Shown in pieces: positions 7,636 to 14,918 of a DNA stretch of 64,000 bases; the stretch's first letter is position 1, and each line of letters opens with the position of its first letter. A program made the position numbers and the translations under genes. Under the pieces are notes generated by a model. The model saw only the letters and a program-made list of their open reading frames with translations. It made no database searches and was not told where the DNA came from. The DNA is taken from assembly GCF_022179085.1 (NCBI RefSeq), contig NZ_BPQE01000011.1, positions 1 through 64,000 on the forward strand, written 5' to 3'. The DNA comes from Methylobacterium aerolatum. GTDB lineage: Bacteria; Pseudomonadota; Alphaproteobacteria; Rhizobiales; Beijerinckiaceae.

Positions 7636-8454
7636 CTAGAAGGTCCCGTCGGGGCGGTCAACCCGATTGCGGTGCATGGCGATACGGCGACGCTCGTAGT
7701 GCTTCGCAATCCTCAGGTGGCGGGACATCGCGTAGTTCATCGCCGTCAGGAAGCCGTAGGTGCCGCGGGCGAAGTGTCGGCGGCCGAAATAGGCCTTCAG
7801 GAAGTTCCCGGGAAGTTCCACAAAGACCCGCCAGGTCGGAATCACTATTCCCCGCGCCTCGAGATCGTCGGCTTGCTGATCCGAATAGCGGTTGAGCTTG
7901 TCCAACTGGTCGCCCAGCGAGCGAACCGAAAAATGGGCAATCTTCGCCTTGAGCTTTCCCGGGGCCACGCCTGGATCGAGATCGACCCGGTCGTGGACGG
8001 GGGAGGGGGAGTAGCGGCCCCGGTCCTTGCGGTAGAGCCGCACCGGGGTCAGCGTGTAGGCCAGCGGATGGGGCGTGGCCTCGCCGGGAAAGACCTCCGC
8101 GATCCCGATCCGCCATGCAGGGCGGGCCGGTTCGCCGCGGGCGAACAGGGCGCGGATCTCGTCGGCCAGGGCCTGGGGCACCACCTCGTCCGCGTCGAGG
8201 TTCAGGAGCCAGACGTGGCGGCACTGGTCCTCGGCGAAGCGCTTCTGCGGGCCGTAGCCCGGCCACGCGTTGTGAATCACGCGGGCGCCGAGGGATTGGG
8301 CCAGGGCCTGGGTGCCGTCGGTGGAACCCGAATCGACCACGATCAGATCGTCCGTCAGGTCGCGCACGGCACGGATCGTCGCCGCGATCCTGTCCGCCTC
8401 GTTCCGGGCGATGATGAAGATGGAGAGCGGAAGCACGCTGCGTTTCGAAATCAT
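7636..8454 (-). CDS. Family 2 glycosyltransferase, WaaE/KdtX-like (LPS core)
   Basis: This 272-residue protein starts with a GT-A fold typical of WaaE-type enzymes: SIFIIARNEADRIAATI for nucleotide-sugar binding, DDLIVVDSGSTDGT, and the metal-binding LLNLDADEVV. These enzymes add a glucose-type residue to the inner lipopolysaccharide core at the cytoplasmic face of the membrane. The start ATG 8454 gives a normal N-terminus; a longer reading of this frame extends back through lysA only because of antisense openness. The gene lies 53 bp downstream of lysA on the same strand. The sugar and acceptor cannot be read from sequence. Confidence 0.82.
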   Translation of the reverse strand: MISKRSVLPLSIFIIARNEADRIAATIRAVRDLTDDLIVVDSGSTDGTQALAQSLGARVIHNAWPGYGPQKRFAEDQCRHVWLLNLDADEVVPQALADEIRALFARGEPARPAWRIGIAEVFPGEATPHPLAYTLTPVRLYRKDRGRYSPSPVHDRVDLDPGVAPGKLKAKIAHFSVRSLGDQLDKLNRYSDQQADDLEARGIVIPTWRVFVELPGNFLKAYFGRRHFARGTYGFLTAMNYAMSRHLRIAKHYERRRIAMHRNRVDRPDGTF

Positions 8455-8507
8455 TCGGCCTGACACGGGCTTAGCGGCCTTGCCGGGGGGCGGCAAGGCT
8501 TTGCGGC

Positions 8508-9776
8508 TCAGTCCAGCCAGCCGGGCATCCGGTCCAGGGCGATCAGGGCCTCGACTTCCTGGCGAGGGCGCACGATCGCGGCCTCCGCGCCCCGCACCAG
8601 CACTTCGGGCACGAGGGGGCGGGTGTTGTAGGTCCCCGCCTGCACCGCACCGTAGGCGCCCGCGCTCATCACCGCGATGAGGTCCCCGGGGGCGGGTTCC
8701 GGCATTTCCCGGCCCTTGGCGAGGTAATCGCCGCTCTCGCAGACGGGGCCGACAACGTCGGCCACGAGGCGGGGCGCCGCGGCATCGGGCTCCGCCACGG
8801 GCCTGAGGGCGTGGAAGGCGTCGTAGAGGGTCGGGCGAATCAGGTCGTTCATCGCCGCGTCGACGATGACGAAGGTCCGGCCCTCGCCCTGCTTCACGTA
8901 GAGGACCTTGGTGACGAGGATCCCGGCATTGCCCGCGATCATCCGCCCGATCTCGAAGACCGGCCTGAGTCCCAGGGAAGCGTAGTGCGGGCGCAGGGTC
9001 GCGGCGAGCGCGGCAGGGTCCGGCGGGGGGGCGTTGTCGTCCCGGTAGGGGATGCCGAGGCCGCCGCCGAAATCGATATGGCGCAGGCCGTGCCCGTCCG
9101 CCATCAGGTCGCGGGCGAGGGCGGCGAGCCGGGCCGCCGCATCCGAGAAGGGCGCCAGATCCGTGATCTGGCTGCCGATGTGCATGTCGATCCCGTGGAC
9201 GCTGAGCCCCGGCAGGGCGGCCGCGGCCGCGTAGACCTCCCGGGCGCGGGTGATCGGGATGCCGAACTTGTTCTCGTAGGTCCCCGTGGAGATCTTGGCG
9301 TGGGTGAGCGCGTCGACGTCGGGGTTCACCCGGATGGAGACCGGCGCGCGCAGGCCGAGGGTTTCGGCCACCTCGGAGAGGGCGCGCAGCTCCGGCTCGC
9401 TCTCGACGTTGAAGCAGAGGATACCGGCCTTGAGGGCGGCGGCCATCTCCTCGCGGGTCTTGCCCACGCCGGAGAACACGATCTTCTCCGGCGCGATCCC
9501 CGCCGCCAGGGCGCGGGCCAACTCGCCGCCCGAAACGATGTCCATCCCGGCGCCGAGCCGCCCGAGGGTCGCCAGCACCGACTGATTCGAGTTCGCCTTC
9601 ATCGCGAAGCACACCAGTGCGTCGTCCGCCGCGAAGGCTTCCGCGAAGACGCGGTAATGCCGCTCCAGGGTCGCCGTGCTGTAGCAATAGAACGGCGTGC
9701 CGACCTCCGAGGCCAGCCGCGCGAGATCGACCTCCTCCGCGTGGAGGCGGCCGCTGCGGTAGTGGAAGTGGTGCAT
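8508..9776 (-). CDS. lysA: Diaminopimelate decarboxylase
   Basis: LysA converts meso-diaminopimelate to L-lysine and CO2, the last step of lysine synthesis, using pyridoxal phosphate. The 422-residue length is typical of the family. Lys60 in CFAMKANSN is the Schiff-base lysine. The barrel carries HIDFGGGLGIPY and the phosphate-binding GRMIAGNAG segment (usually GR.IVGNAG). The C-terminal domain has GPVCESGDYLAKGR, containing the active-site Cys-Glu, and SAGAYGAVQAGTYN. An LptM-like lipoprotein gene lies just upstream on the same strand, a common alphaproteobacterial neighbour. Confidence 0.96.
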   Translation of the reverse strand: MHHFHYRSGRLHAEEVDLARLASEVGTPFYCYSTATLERHYRVFAEAFAADDALVCFAMKANSNQSVLATLGRLGAGMDIVSGGELARALAAGIAPEKIVFSGVGKTREEMAAALKAGILCFNVESEPELRALSEVAETLGLRAPVSIRVNPDVDALTHAKISTGTYENKFGIPITRAREVYAAAAALPGLSVHGIDMHIGSQITDLAPFSDAAARLAALARDLMADGHGLRHIDFGGGLGIPYRDDNAPPPDPAALAATLRPHYASLGLRPVFEIGRMIAGNAGILVTKVLYVKQGEGRTFVIVDAAMNDLIRPTLYDAFHALRPVAEPDAAAPRLVADVVGPVCESGDYLAKGREMPEPAPGDLIAVMSAGAYGAVQAGTYNTRPLVPEVLVRGAEAAIVRPRQEVEALIALDRMPGWLD

Positions 9777-9905
9777 CGCGCCTGTTGCCGTCGCTAAGGG
9801 ATCTGGCTCGGACCCCGTGCCGCCCTGCGCGGGGGCCGATCCTCGGAGCCGATGGGCTGGGTGAAGCTGTGGCCGGGGGCCGGCCGCGCCCCGGCGGCGC
9901 GCAGC

Positions 9906-10253
9906 TTAAAGCAGCGGATCGAGAATGAAAGGCTCCTTCGGGATCCGGTATCCGCGCTTGGCGCCCTTGGTGGTCTGCACCGGCGCCTCCGTTCCCGAGG
10001 GCGGGATGGCGCCGGCGGCGAGTTCGTCCCCGGCCCGCACGGCCTCGGCCTCCGGCTCGGCCTGGCCGCCGCCGAGGCCGATGCTGCCGGGCAGGATGCG
10101 CGCCGTCTTCGGCGCGGAAGCGTTGGGCCCGGCGGGGGCTGCGGGGGCCGCGGCCTGGGGCGGCTCGAGCGCACCCCTCCGGCCGCAGCCGCCGAGCGCG
10201 AGCGCCGCGAGGCTGGTCACGGCGAGGATCGTCAGGGCGGGTCGGGGCAGCAT
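9906..10253 (-). CDS. Small LptM-like lipoprotein
   Basis: The product has 115 residues, with a lipoprotein signal at its N-terminus: a hydrophobic stretch (LTILAVTSLAALALGG) leads into the lipobox LGGC, followed by GRRGALEPP. That post-cysteine sequence resembles the CG.RGPL..P signature of LptM/YifL, the lipoprotein that assists maturation of the LptD LPS translocon. Family members often precede lysA, as here. The Ala/Pro-rich linker and the KRGYRIPKEPFILDPLL tail have no recognised domain. The start ATG 10253 was chosen because it gives a complete signal peptide. Confidence 0.72.
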   Translation of the reverse strand: MLPRPALTILAVTSLAALALGGCGRRGALEPPQAAAPAAPAGPNASAPKTARILPGSIGLGGGQAEPEAEAVRAGDELAAGAIPPSGTEAPVQTTKGAKRGYRIPKEPFILDPLL

Positions 10254-10387
10254 CACGCGCGGGTCCGGCGATCCCGGACGGGCACCGCGCCCGCCGGGTG
10301 CGCCAATCTTAGCCGTTCGGACGGCGCGGGGCGAGCGCATGTCCGCAACAGGCGGGCACCCCCGGCGGAAAGGCGTGGCGCCGCGCC

Positions 10388-10669
10388 TCAGCCGCGCTTG
10401 TCGCGCGCGCCCTTCGGGTTCGCCTGCTCCTGCTGCGCCTCGTAGGCGTTGATCGCCCGGCGGCAATTCTCGGAGAGCGCCTTCCAGTTCTTCTGCATGC
10501 AGGCGTCCGTCGCCGGATCGTCGGGCGAGAGGTTGCCGCAATAGGAGAGGTAATCGCCGGTGCAGTACTTCTTGAGCGTCTCGTTGCCCCGCTTGGTCTG
10601 CTGCGCCGCCGCCGGGAGGGTCAGGGCGAACACCGCGACCGCGGCGGTGACGATGGACTTCATGCGCAT
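10388..10669 (-). CDS. Small periplasmic cysteine-rich repeat protein
   Basis: This 93-residue protein has a Sec signal peptide (AAVAVFALTLPAAAQQ). The mature part has four cysteines in the spacing YC-x6-YC, then CMQKNW, then NCRRAI, which fits a single cysteine-rich GLG1/FGFR-type repeat found in small exported bacterial proteins. The tail is charged and probably disordered. Its function is not known. It lies between the LptM-like gene and a coiled-coil membrane protein on the same strand, with gaps above 130 bp, so cotranscription is doubtful. Confidence 0.72.
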   Translation of the reverse strand: MRMKSIVTAAVAVFALTLPAAAQQTKRGNETLKKYCTGDYLSYCGNLSPDDPATDACMQKNWKALSENCRRAINAYEAQQEQANPKGARDKRG

Positions 10670-10809
10670 GGGAACGCTTTCCGTGTATGTGGCCTAAAAT
10701 CGTACGGGGCTGCGATGATGCCTCCGCGTGGTCGAAACATGGCGACCGCGCGGAATCACGCTCGCATCCCGGTGGCTTCCCGCTGGGGCCGTGCCGCCTG
10801 CGGAGATTC

Positions 10810-11508
10810 TCATACCCGTTCGGGCTGTGGCTCCGTCGCGAGCGTCCCGGCCCGCGGGAGCCGCGCCTTCCCGATCATGGCGTCGGCGACCTCGTCGATC
10901 CGCCGCCGCAATTCGGCATTCTCGCGCTCCACCCCCGCCTCGCGCGGCGGCATGGCGGACAGGGCCTGCTCGGCCGCGTCCAGGCTGGCGCGCAGGGCGT
11001 CGCGTTCGGACACGAGGGAAGCAGCCCGCGTCGCTTCCGTGCCGGAGACGCGGCGCAGGGCAAGGAGGCTGTCGAGGAGGTCGGCATGGGCCGCCTCCAG
11101 GGCGTGGAGCGTGGCGAGGCTGGCCGTACCCTCGTTCCTCGACTCCGCCAGGGAGGTCTCCAGGCTGCCGTTCGTCCGGCGCACCTCGGCGAGCTGCGCG
11201 TCCCGCGCCTCCAGGTCGCGGGTGAGGGCGACGGCCTTCATCGTGCCCGCGCCGATCGCCGCCATGTCCGCCGCCCGCTTGGCCTTCACCGCCTCGACCT
11301 CCCGTTCCATCCGCCGCTCGCGCACGGCGAACTGGGCGCGCAGGAAATCCCGTTCGGCGGCGATCTCGCCGGCGGACAGGGGCAGGCGCGCCTCGGCGCG
11401 GCGGCGGGCGAGCCGCCCGGCGCGCGCGTTCACCGCCGGCAGCACCAGGAGGCCGAGCAGGCTCGCGACCAGGAAACCCAGCGCGAAGATCATCGCCGTT
11501 TCGATCAC
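10810..11508 (-). CDS. Membrane-anchored coiled-coil protein
   Basis: One N-terminal membrane segment (residues ~5-27, MIFALGFLVASLLGLLVLPAV) is followed by about 190 residues that are almost entirely charged helix rich in Ala, Glu, Arg and Leu, predicted to be a long cytoplasmic coiled coil. Proteins of this shape and length are common, unnamed conserved proteins in Hyphomicrobiales. A structural or envelope-scaffold role is possible, but nothing in the sequence shows one. Confidence 0.75.
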   Translation of the reverse strand: MIETAMIFALGFLVASLLGLLVLPAVNARAGRLARRRAEARLPLSAGEIAAERDFLRAQFAVRERRMEREVEAVKAKRAADMAAIGAGTMKAVALTRDLEARDAQLAEVRRTNGSLETSLAESRNEGTASLATLHALEAAHADLLDSLLALRRVSGTEATRAASLVSERDALRASLDAAEQALSAMPPREAGVERENAELRRRIDEVADAMIGKARLPRAGTLATEPQPERV

Positions 11509-11651
11509 GAAGTGCTGTCCGCGTCCCCGGCCGGGCGGCCCGGCAATGGTGTGGTCATGATACCTTCTAGCGCAACTTTTCGCTGAATTGGAGGCGAAGG
11601 TTGAACTTCGCCCCCGCGTTTCAAGGGGGCGCCGGCGGCCGGGGCGGTCGC

Positions 11652-12281
11652 TCAGAAGGGGTTCCAGGTCGCGCTCGGGGTGAACTTGAGGTAGCCGACA
11701 TTCACGCCCAGGCGGGCGCCGACGCCGCTGCGGATCGGGACCACGACGATGCCGCCGTCGGTGAGGGCGGTCATCCCGAAGCCGCCCACGAAGTAGGCCG
11801 AGCCGTCGACGCCGCCGAAGCGCCGGTACAGGGCGCGGGTCGAGGGCAGGTTGTAGACCAGCATCATGGTCCGCGCCCCGTCGCCGCCCACGTCGAAGCC
11901 GAGGGACGGGCCCTGCCAGTACACCCTCTGGTTGCCGGAGTTGCGGGTGTAGAGTGTGCCCTCGCCGTAGCGCAGCCCCGCGACGAAGGCGCCTGATCCC
12001 TCCTGGCCGAGGATGTAGCCGTTCGGCTCGCCCCAGCGGCGTCCCGCCTCCTCGACCGTAAGGGCGAGACCGCGCGAGACGGTGCCGAAGAAGCGGTGGC
12101 CGGACTCCACCAGTTCCTCCGGCCGGAACGTCTCCGGCCGGGCATTGGCCGGGATCGGGTCCGCCCGCAGGCCCGTCGCCACCGTGAGGCAGGGACCGGA
12201 CACCGCGAGGCCGAGGCCGCCGCGCAGGATCCGGCGCAGGGTCTGGCGACGGTGCGGATCGGGAAGGAAAGATGCGCTCAT
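11652..12281 (-). CDS. EipA-like envelope protein (DUF1134)
   Basis: The 209-residue protein has an N-terminal Arg-rich exported leader (RRQTLRRILRGG, then a hydrophobic stretch). The DUF1134 domain follows: FFGTVSRGLALTVEEAGRRW, glycine-rich strands (GLRYGEGTLY, GPSLGFDVGGDG), FGGVDGSAYFVGGFGM, and a C-terminal GVNVGYLKFT. EipA of Brucella is a periplasmic beta-barrel-like protein needed for envelope integrity and virulence; the family is restricted to Alphaproteobacteria. ATG 12281 is chosen because upstream sequence is not signal-like. It diverges from the YHS-domain gene. Confidence 0.82.
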   Translation of the reverse strand: MSASFLPDPHRRQTLRRILRGGLGLAVSGPCLTVATGLRADPIPANARPETFRPEELVESGHRFFGTVSRGLALTVEEAGRRWGEPNGYILGQEGSGAFVAGLRYGEGTLYTRNSGNQRVYWQGPSLGFDVGGDGARTMMLVYNLPSTRALYRRFGGVDGSAYFVGGFGMTALTDGGIVVVPIRSGVGARLGVNVGYLKFTPSATWNPF

Positions 12282-12489
12282 ATGCGTCCTCCGCCGTATG
12301 GCGTTGCCCGCCTCGCGAACGGGTCGCCCCGTTCCGGCTGTGGTCACCGCCGCCTCCTGCCCTTGCCCCCGTTCACCGGATGTGCGGCAAGGGCGGGGCG
12401 GGGTCGGAAGCCGGTGGTGGGTGTCGGGATGCCGACACGGGCCTCCCGCCGGACCGCGAGTGGGACCAGCATCGGGGGACTTTCGCAAG

Positions 12490-13086
12490 ATGCGGTTAAC
12501 GGGAGGTGACCGCCGGTCGGCACGCTGGGCGGCTTGGTGCGGCGCCTGGATCGTCCTGCTCCTCGGCCTCGCCGCCGGGGTGGGACGCGGCGCGGCCGAA
12601 CCGGTCGGGACGAGGGTCACGCTGCTCGCGCTCCGGGGCTACGACCCGGTCAGCTACTTCCTGCCCGACGGGCCACGGCCGGGCTCGGCCCGGTTCGAGA
12701 CGGTCTGGGCGGCCCAGGCGTGGCGTTTCGCCTCCGAGGCGAACCGCGCCGCGTTCCGGCGCGACCCGGAGGTCTACGCGCCGCGCCTCGGCGGCTTCGA
12801 TGCGGCCGGCATCCTCGACCGGCGCTTGGTGGATTCCGCGCCCGACCTGTTCGCGATCATCGGCGAGCGTCTCTATCTCTTCCGGAACGAAGAGCGGCGG
12901 GCGCGCTTCCTCGCGCAGCCGGACCTCGCGTCCACCGCCGAGACGATCTGGCCGGAGCTGCGGGTGCTGCTCGACGACCCGCCGCCCGTTCCCGCTTCCC
13001 CCGCTGCGAAGCCGCCGGAAAGCCGGGCCGTGCCCCTCAGTGAGACGCCGGGCGAGGAGGCAGGGCGCAGCCCGCCGGAGGAATGA
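12490..13086 (+). CDS. Exported YHS-domain protein
   Basis: The 198-residue protein has an N-terminal hydrophobic segment (AWCGAWIVLLLGLAAGVG), then a YHS-like domain: LLALRGYDPVSYFLPDG, WRFASEANRAAF and YAPRLGGF. YHS domains are small cysteine-poor modules associated with metal handling or membrane-bound oxidases; many stand-alone exported versions have no assigned role. The remainder (DLFAIIGERLYLFRNEERRARF) is the usual C-terminal half of this exported family. ATG 12490 follows a GGGGGA ribosome site. Its 3' end overlaps the convergent cysQ gene by 50 bp. Confidence 0.75.
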   Translation: MRLTGGDRRSARWAAWCGAWIVLLLGLAAGVGRGAAEPVGTRVTLLALRGYDPVSYFLPDGPRPGSARFETVWAAQAWRFASEANRAAFRRDPEVYAPRLGGFDAAGILDRRLVDSAPDLFAIIGERLYLFRNEERRARFLAQPDLASTAETIWPELRVLLDDPPPVPASPAAKPPESRAVPLSETPGEEAGRSPPEE

Positions 13087-13897
13087 GGGTGACGATGGAG
13101 GCCACCGCCGGGTCGGCCACCGCCGCGAAGGGCCCGTTGCGGTAATTCTCCGCGGCTCGCCCGTAGCGGATCGTCTGGCCGCCGGACGCGACGACGCAGC
13201 CGCCCGCGGCGGTGACGATGGCATCGCCCGCGGCCGTGTCCCATTCCATGGTGGGGCCGCAGCGGAGGTAGATGTCGGCCTCGCCGGAGGCGATGAGCCC
13301 GAACTTGAGGGCCGAGCCGGCCTTGCGCACCTCCATGATCGGCAGCGCGGCGAGGCACGCCTCCGTGGCGAGGTCGCCGTGGCGGCGGCTCCCCAGGGCG
13401 AGCAGCCCCGCCTCGGGCGCGCGCCGCGTGCGCACCCTCCGGCCGGGGCCGGGCCGGTCCGCGATGATCGGCGCCTCGGAGGCGGTGCGCGCGGAGAGCC
13501 ACACCCGGTCGAGGGCCGGCGCCGCCAGGGCCGCCGCCACGGGGCGGCCATTCGCCACGAGGGCGATGTTGACCGTGAAGTCCGACGTACCGGCCAGGAA
13601 GTCCCTGGTCCCGTCGAGGGGATCCACGAGGAAGAACATGTCGCCGAGGGCTTGGTCCCGGAGGCTTTCCTCGGCGACGACGGGGATGCCGGGATAGCGG
13701 GCGGCCAGGGCTTCGAGGATCAGGGCCTCGGCCTGGATGTCGGCCGTGCTGGAGGGTGAGCCGTCGAGCTTGAGCGTATGGGGACAGTCGCCCCCGTGCC
13801 AGCGCTTGAGGACCGCGCCGGCCGCGCAGGCGATTCCGGCGAGCGCTTCCGCGATTCGCCCGGTCTCGCCGTCCGTCATCGGTGCCGCCGCCCGCAT
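13037..13897 (-). CDS. cysQ: 3'(2'),5'-bisphosphate nucleotidase (CysQ)
   Basis: CysQ dephosphorylates 3'-phosphoadenosine 5'-phosphate to AMP, removing a by-product of sulfate assimilation. The 286-residue protein is an inositol-monophosphatase-fold enzyme. Metal ligands are visible in VVAEES, in DPLDGTRDF (motif A) and in MEWDTAAGDAIV (motif B). Start ATG 13897 has GAAGGGG eight bases upstream; ATG 13879 is an alternative. The last 50 bp overlap the oppositely oriented YHS gene, so both C-termini share DNA. IMPase or fructose-bisphosphatase activity is a less likely alternative. Confidence 0.9.
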   Translation of the reverse strand: MRAAAPMTDGETGRIAEALAGIACAAGAVLKRWHGGDCPHTLKLDGSPSSTADIQAEALILEALAARYPGIPVVAEESLRDQALGDMFFLVDPLDGTRDFLAGTSDFTVNIALVANGRPVAAALAAPALDRVWLSARTASEAPIIADRPGPGRRVRTRRAPEAGLLALGSRRHGDLATEACLAALPIMEVRKAGSALKFGLIASGEADIYLRCGPTMEWDTAAGDAIVTAAGGCVVASGGQTIRYGRAAENYRNGPFAAVADPAVASIVTLIPPAGCALPPRPASH

Positions 13898-14117
13898 GGC
13901 CTTGCGCCCCTTCCCTCGGTCATAGTTGCCCGAGCGGGCGAAGGATGTCGATTCGGCCCGCACGACACAGAACGCGCGAAGACCTCGTTCGGTCGGGTTA
14001 ACGCTTTGCAAAGACTCCGCGCGCGTCTATCCGTGCGCGCTGGCCGAACCGGCCGTCCGGCCCCCGGCCCGGGCGATCGCAGCCGTTCAGCCGCCGCGAA
14101 CCGCTCCGGAGTGCCCG

Positions 14118-14813
14118 ATGCCCACCCTCACCCTCGACGGTCTCGACCTCGCCGCCCTGCTGTGCTCCCGCGTCTGCCACGACGTGATCAGCCCGGTCGG
14201 CGCGATCGTGAACGGCCTTGAGGTGCTGGAGGACGATCAGGACGAATCGATGCGCGAATTCGCGCTGGAGCTGATCGGCAAGAGCGCCCGGCAAGCCTCG
14301 GCCCGGCTCAAGTTCGCCCGTATCGCCTTCGGCGCGGCGGGTTCGGCGGGGTCCTCGATCGACCTCGCGGATGCCGAGAACGTCGCCAAGGGCATGTTCT
14401 CCGACGAGAAGACCAAGCTCGAATGGCGCGCCCCCCAGGCGCTGTTCCCGAAGAACAAGGTGAAGCTGCTGCTAAACCTTGTCATGATCTCCACCTCGTC
14501 GATCCCCCGCGGCGGCCTCATCGACGTGACCGTCACCGGCGACGGCGACGCGCCGACCTTCGTCCTGAAGGCCAAGGGCTCCCACGCCCGCATCCCTCCG
14601 CACGTGGTGGAACTGCTCGCGGGCGAGCCGGAGAGCGGCACGGTCGATGCCCACGGCATCCTACCCTACTATGCCGGGCTCGTCGCCCGCGCCGCCTCCA
14701 TGGGGGTGCGCTTCGCCATCGAAGGCGACGAAGTCACTATTACTGCTGAGCCGTCGGTTATAGAAAATCCGCCCGAGCTCGATGAAGGGAATTCTGGCAC
14801 CGCGCTGGCTTGA
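14118..14813 (+). CDS. chpT: ChpT-type histidine phosphotransferase
   Basis: ChpT carries phosphate from the hybrid kinase CckA to CtrA and CpdR in the alphaproteobacterial cell-cycle pathway. The 231-residue protein starts with the DHp-like helix LLCSRVCHDVISPVGAIVNG; His21 is the phosphorylated residue. The rest is a degenerate kinase-like ATPase fold that no longer binds ATP. It lies 105 bp upstream of cheA on the same strand, so cell-cycle and chemotaxis signalling genes are physically linked here. ATG 14118 gives the typical short N-terminus. Confidence 0.88.
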   Translation: MPTLTLDGLDLAALLCSRVCHDVISPVGAIVNGLEVLEDDQDESMREFALELIGKSARQASARLKFARIAFGAAGSAGSSIDLADAENVAKGMFSDEKTKLEWRAPQALFPKNKVKLLLNLVMISTSSIPRGGLIDVTVTGDGDAPTFVLKAKGSHARIPPHVVELLAGEPESGTVDAHGILPYYAGLVARAASMGVRFAIEGDEVTITAEPSVIENPPELDEGNSGTALA

Positions 14814-14918
14814 TTGAGCCAAATTAGTTTCGCCCGCCGAGGCCCCTGAAACTCTTCGATAACTGGACATCGCCATGATTGTCGCCGCGAGCCCTTTCGC
14901 GCGTGACGAGTATCGGCG

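Noticed and set aside
7636-9687. A 683-codon minus-strand frame covering the glycosyltransferase and most of lysA
   Set aside because: Only the last 272 codons have family similarity; the upstream part is an out-of-frame shadow of lysA, so no fusion protein is claimed.
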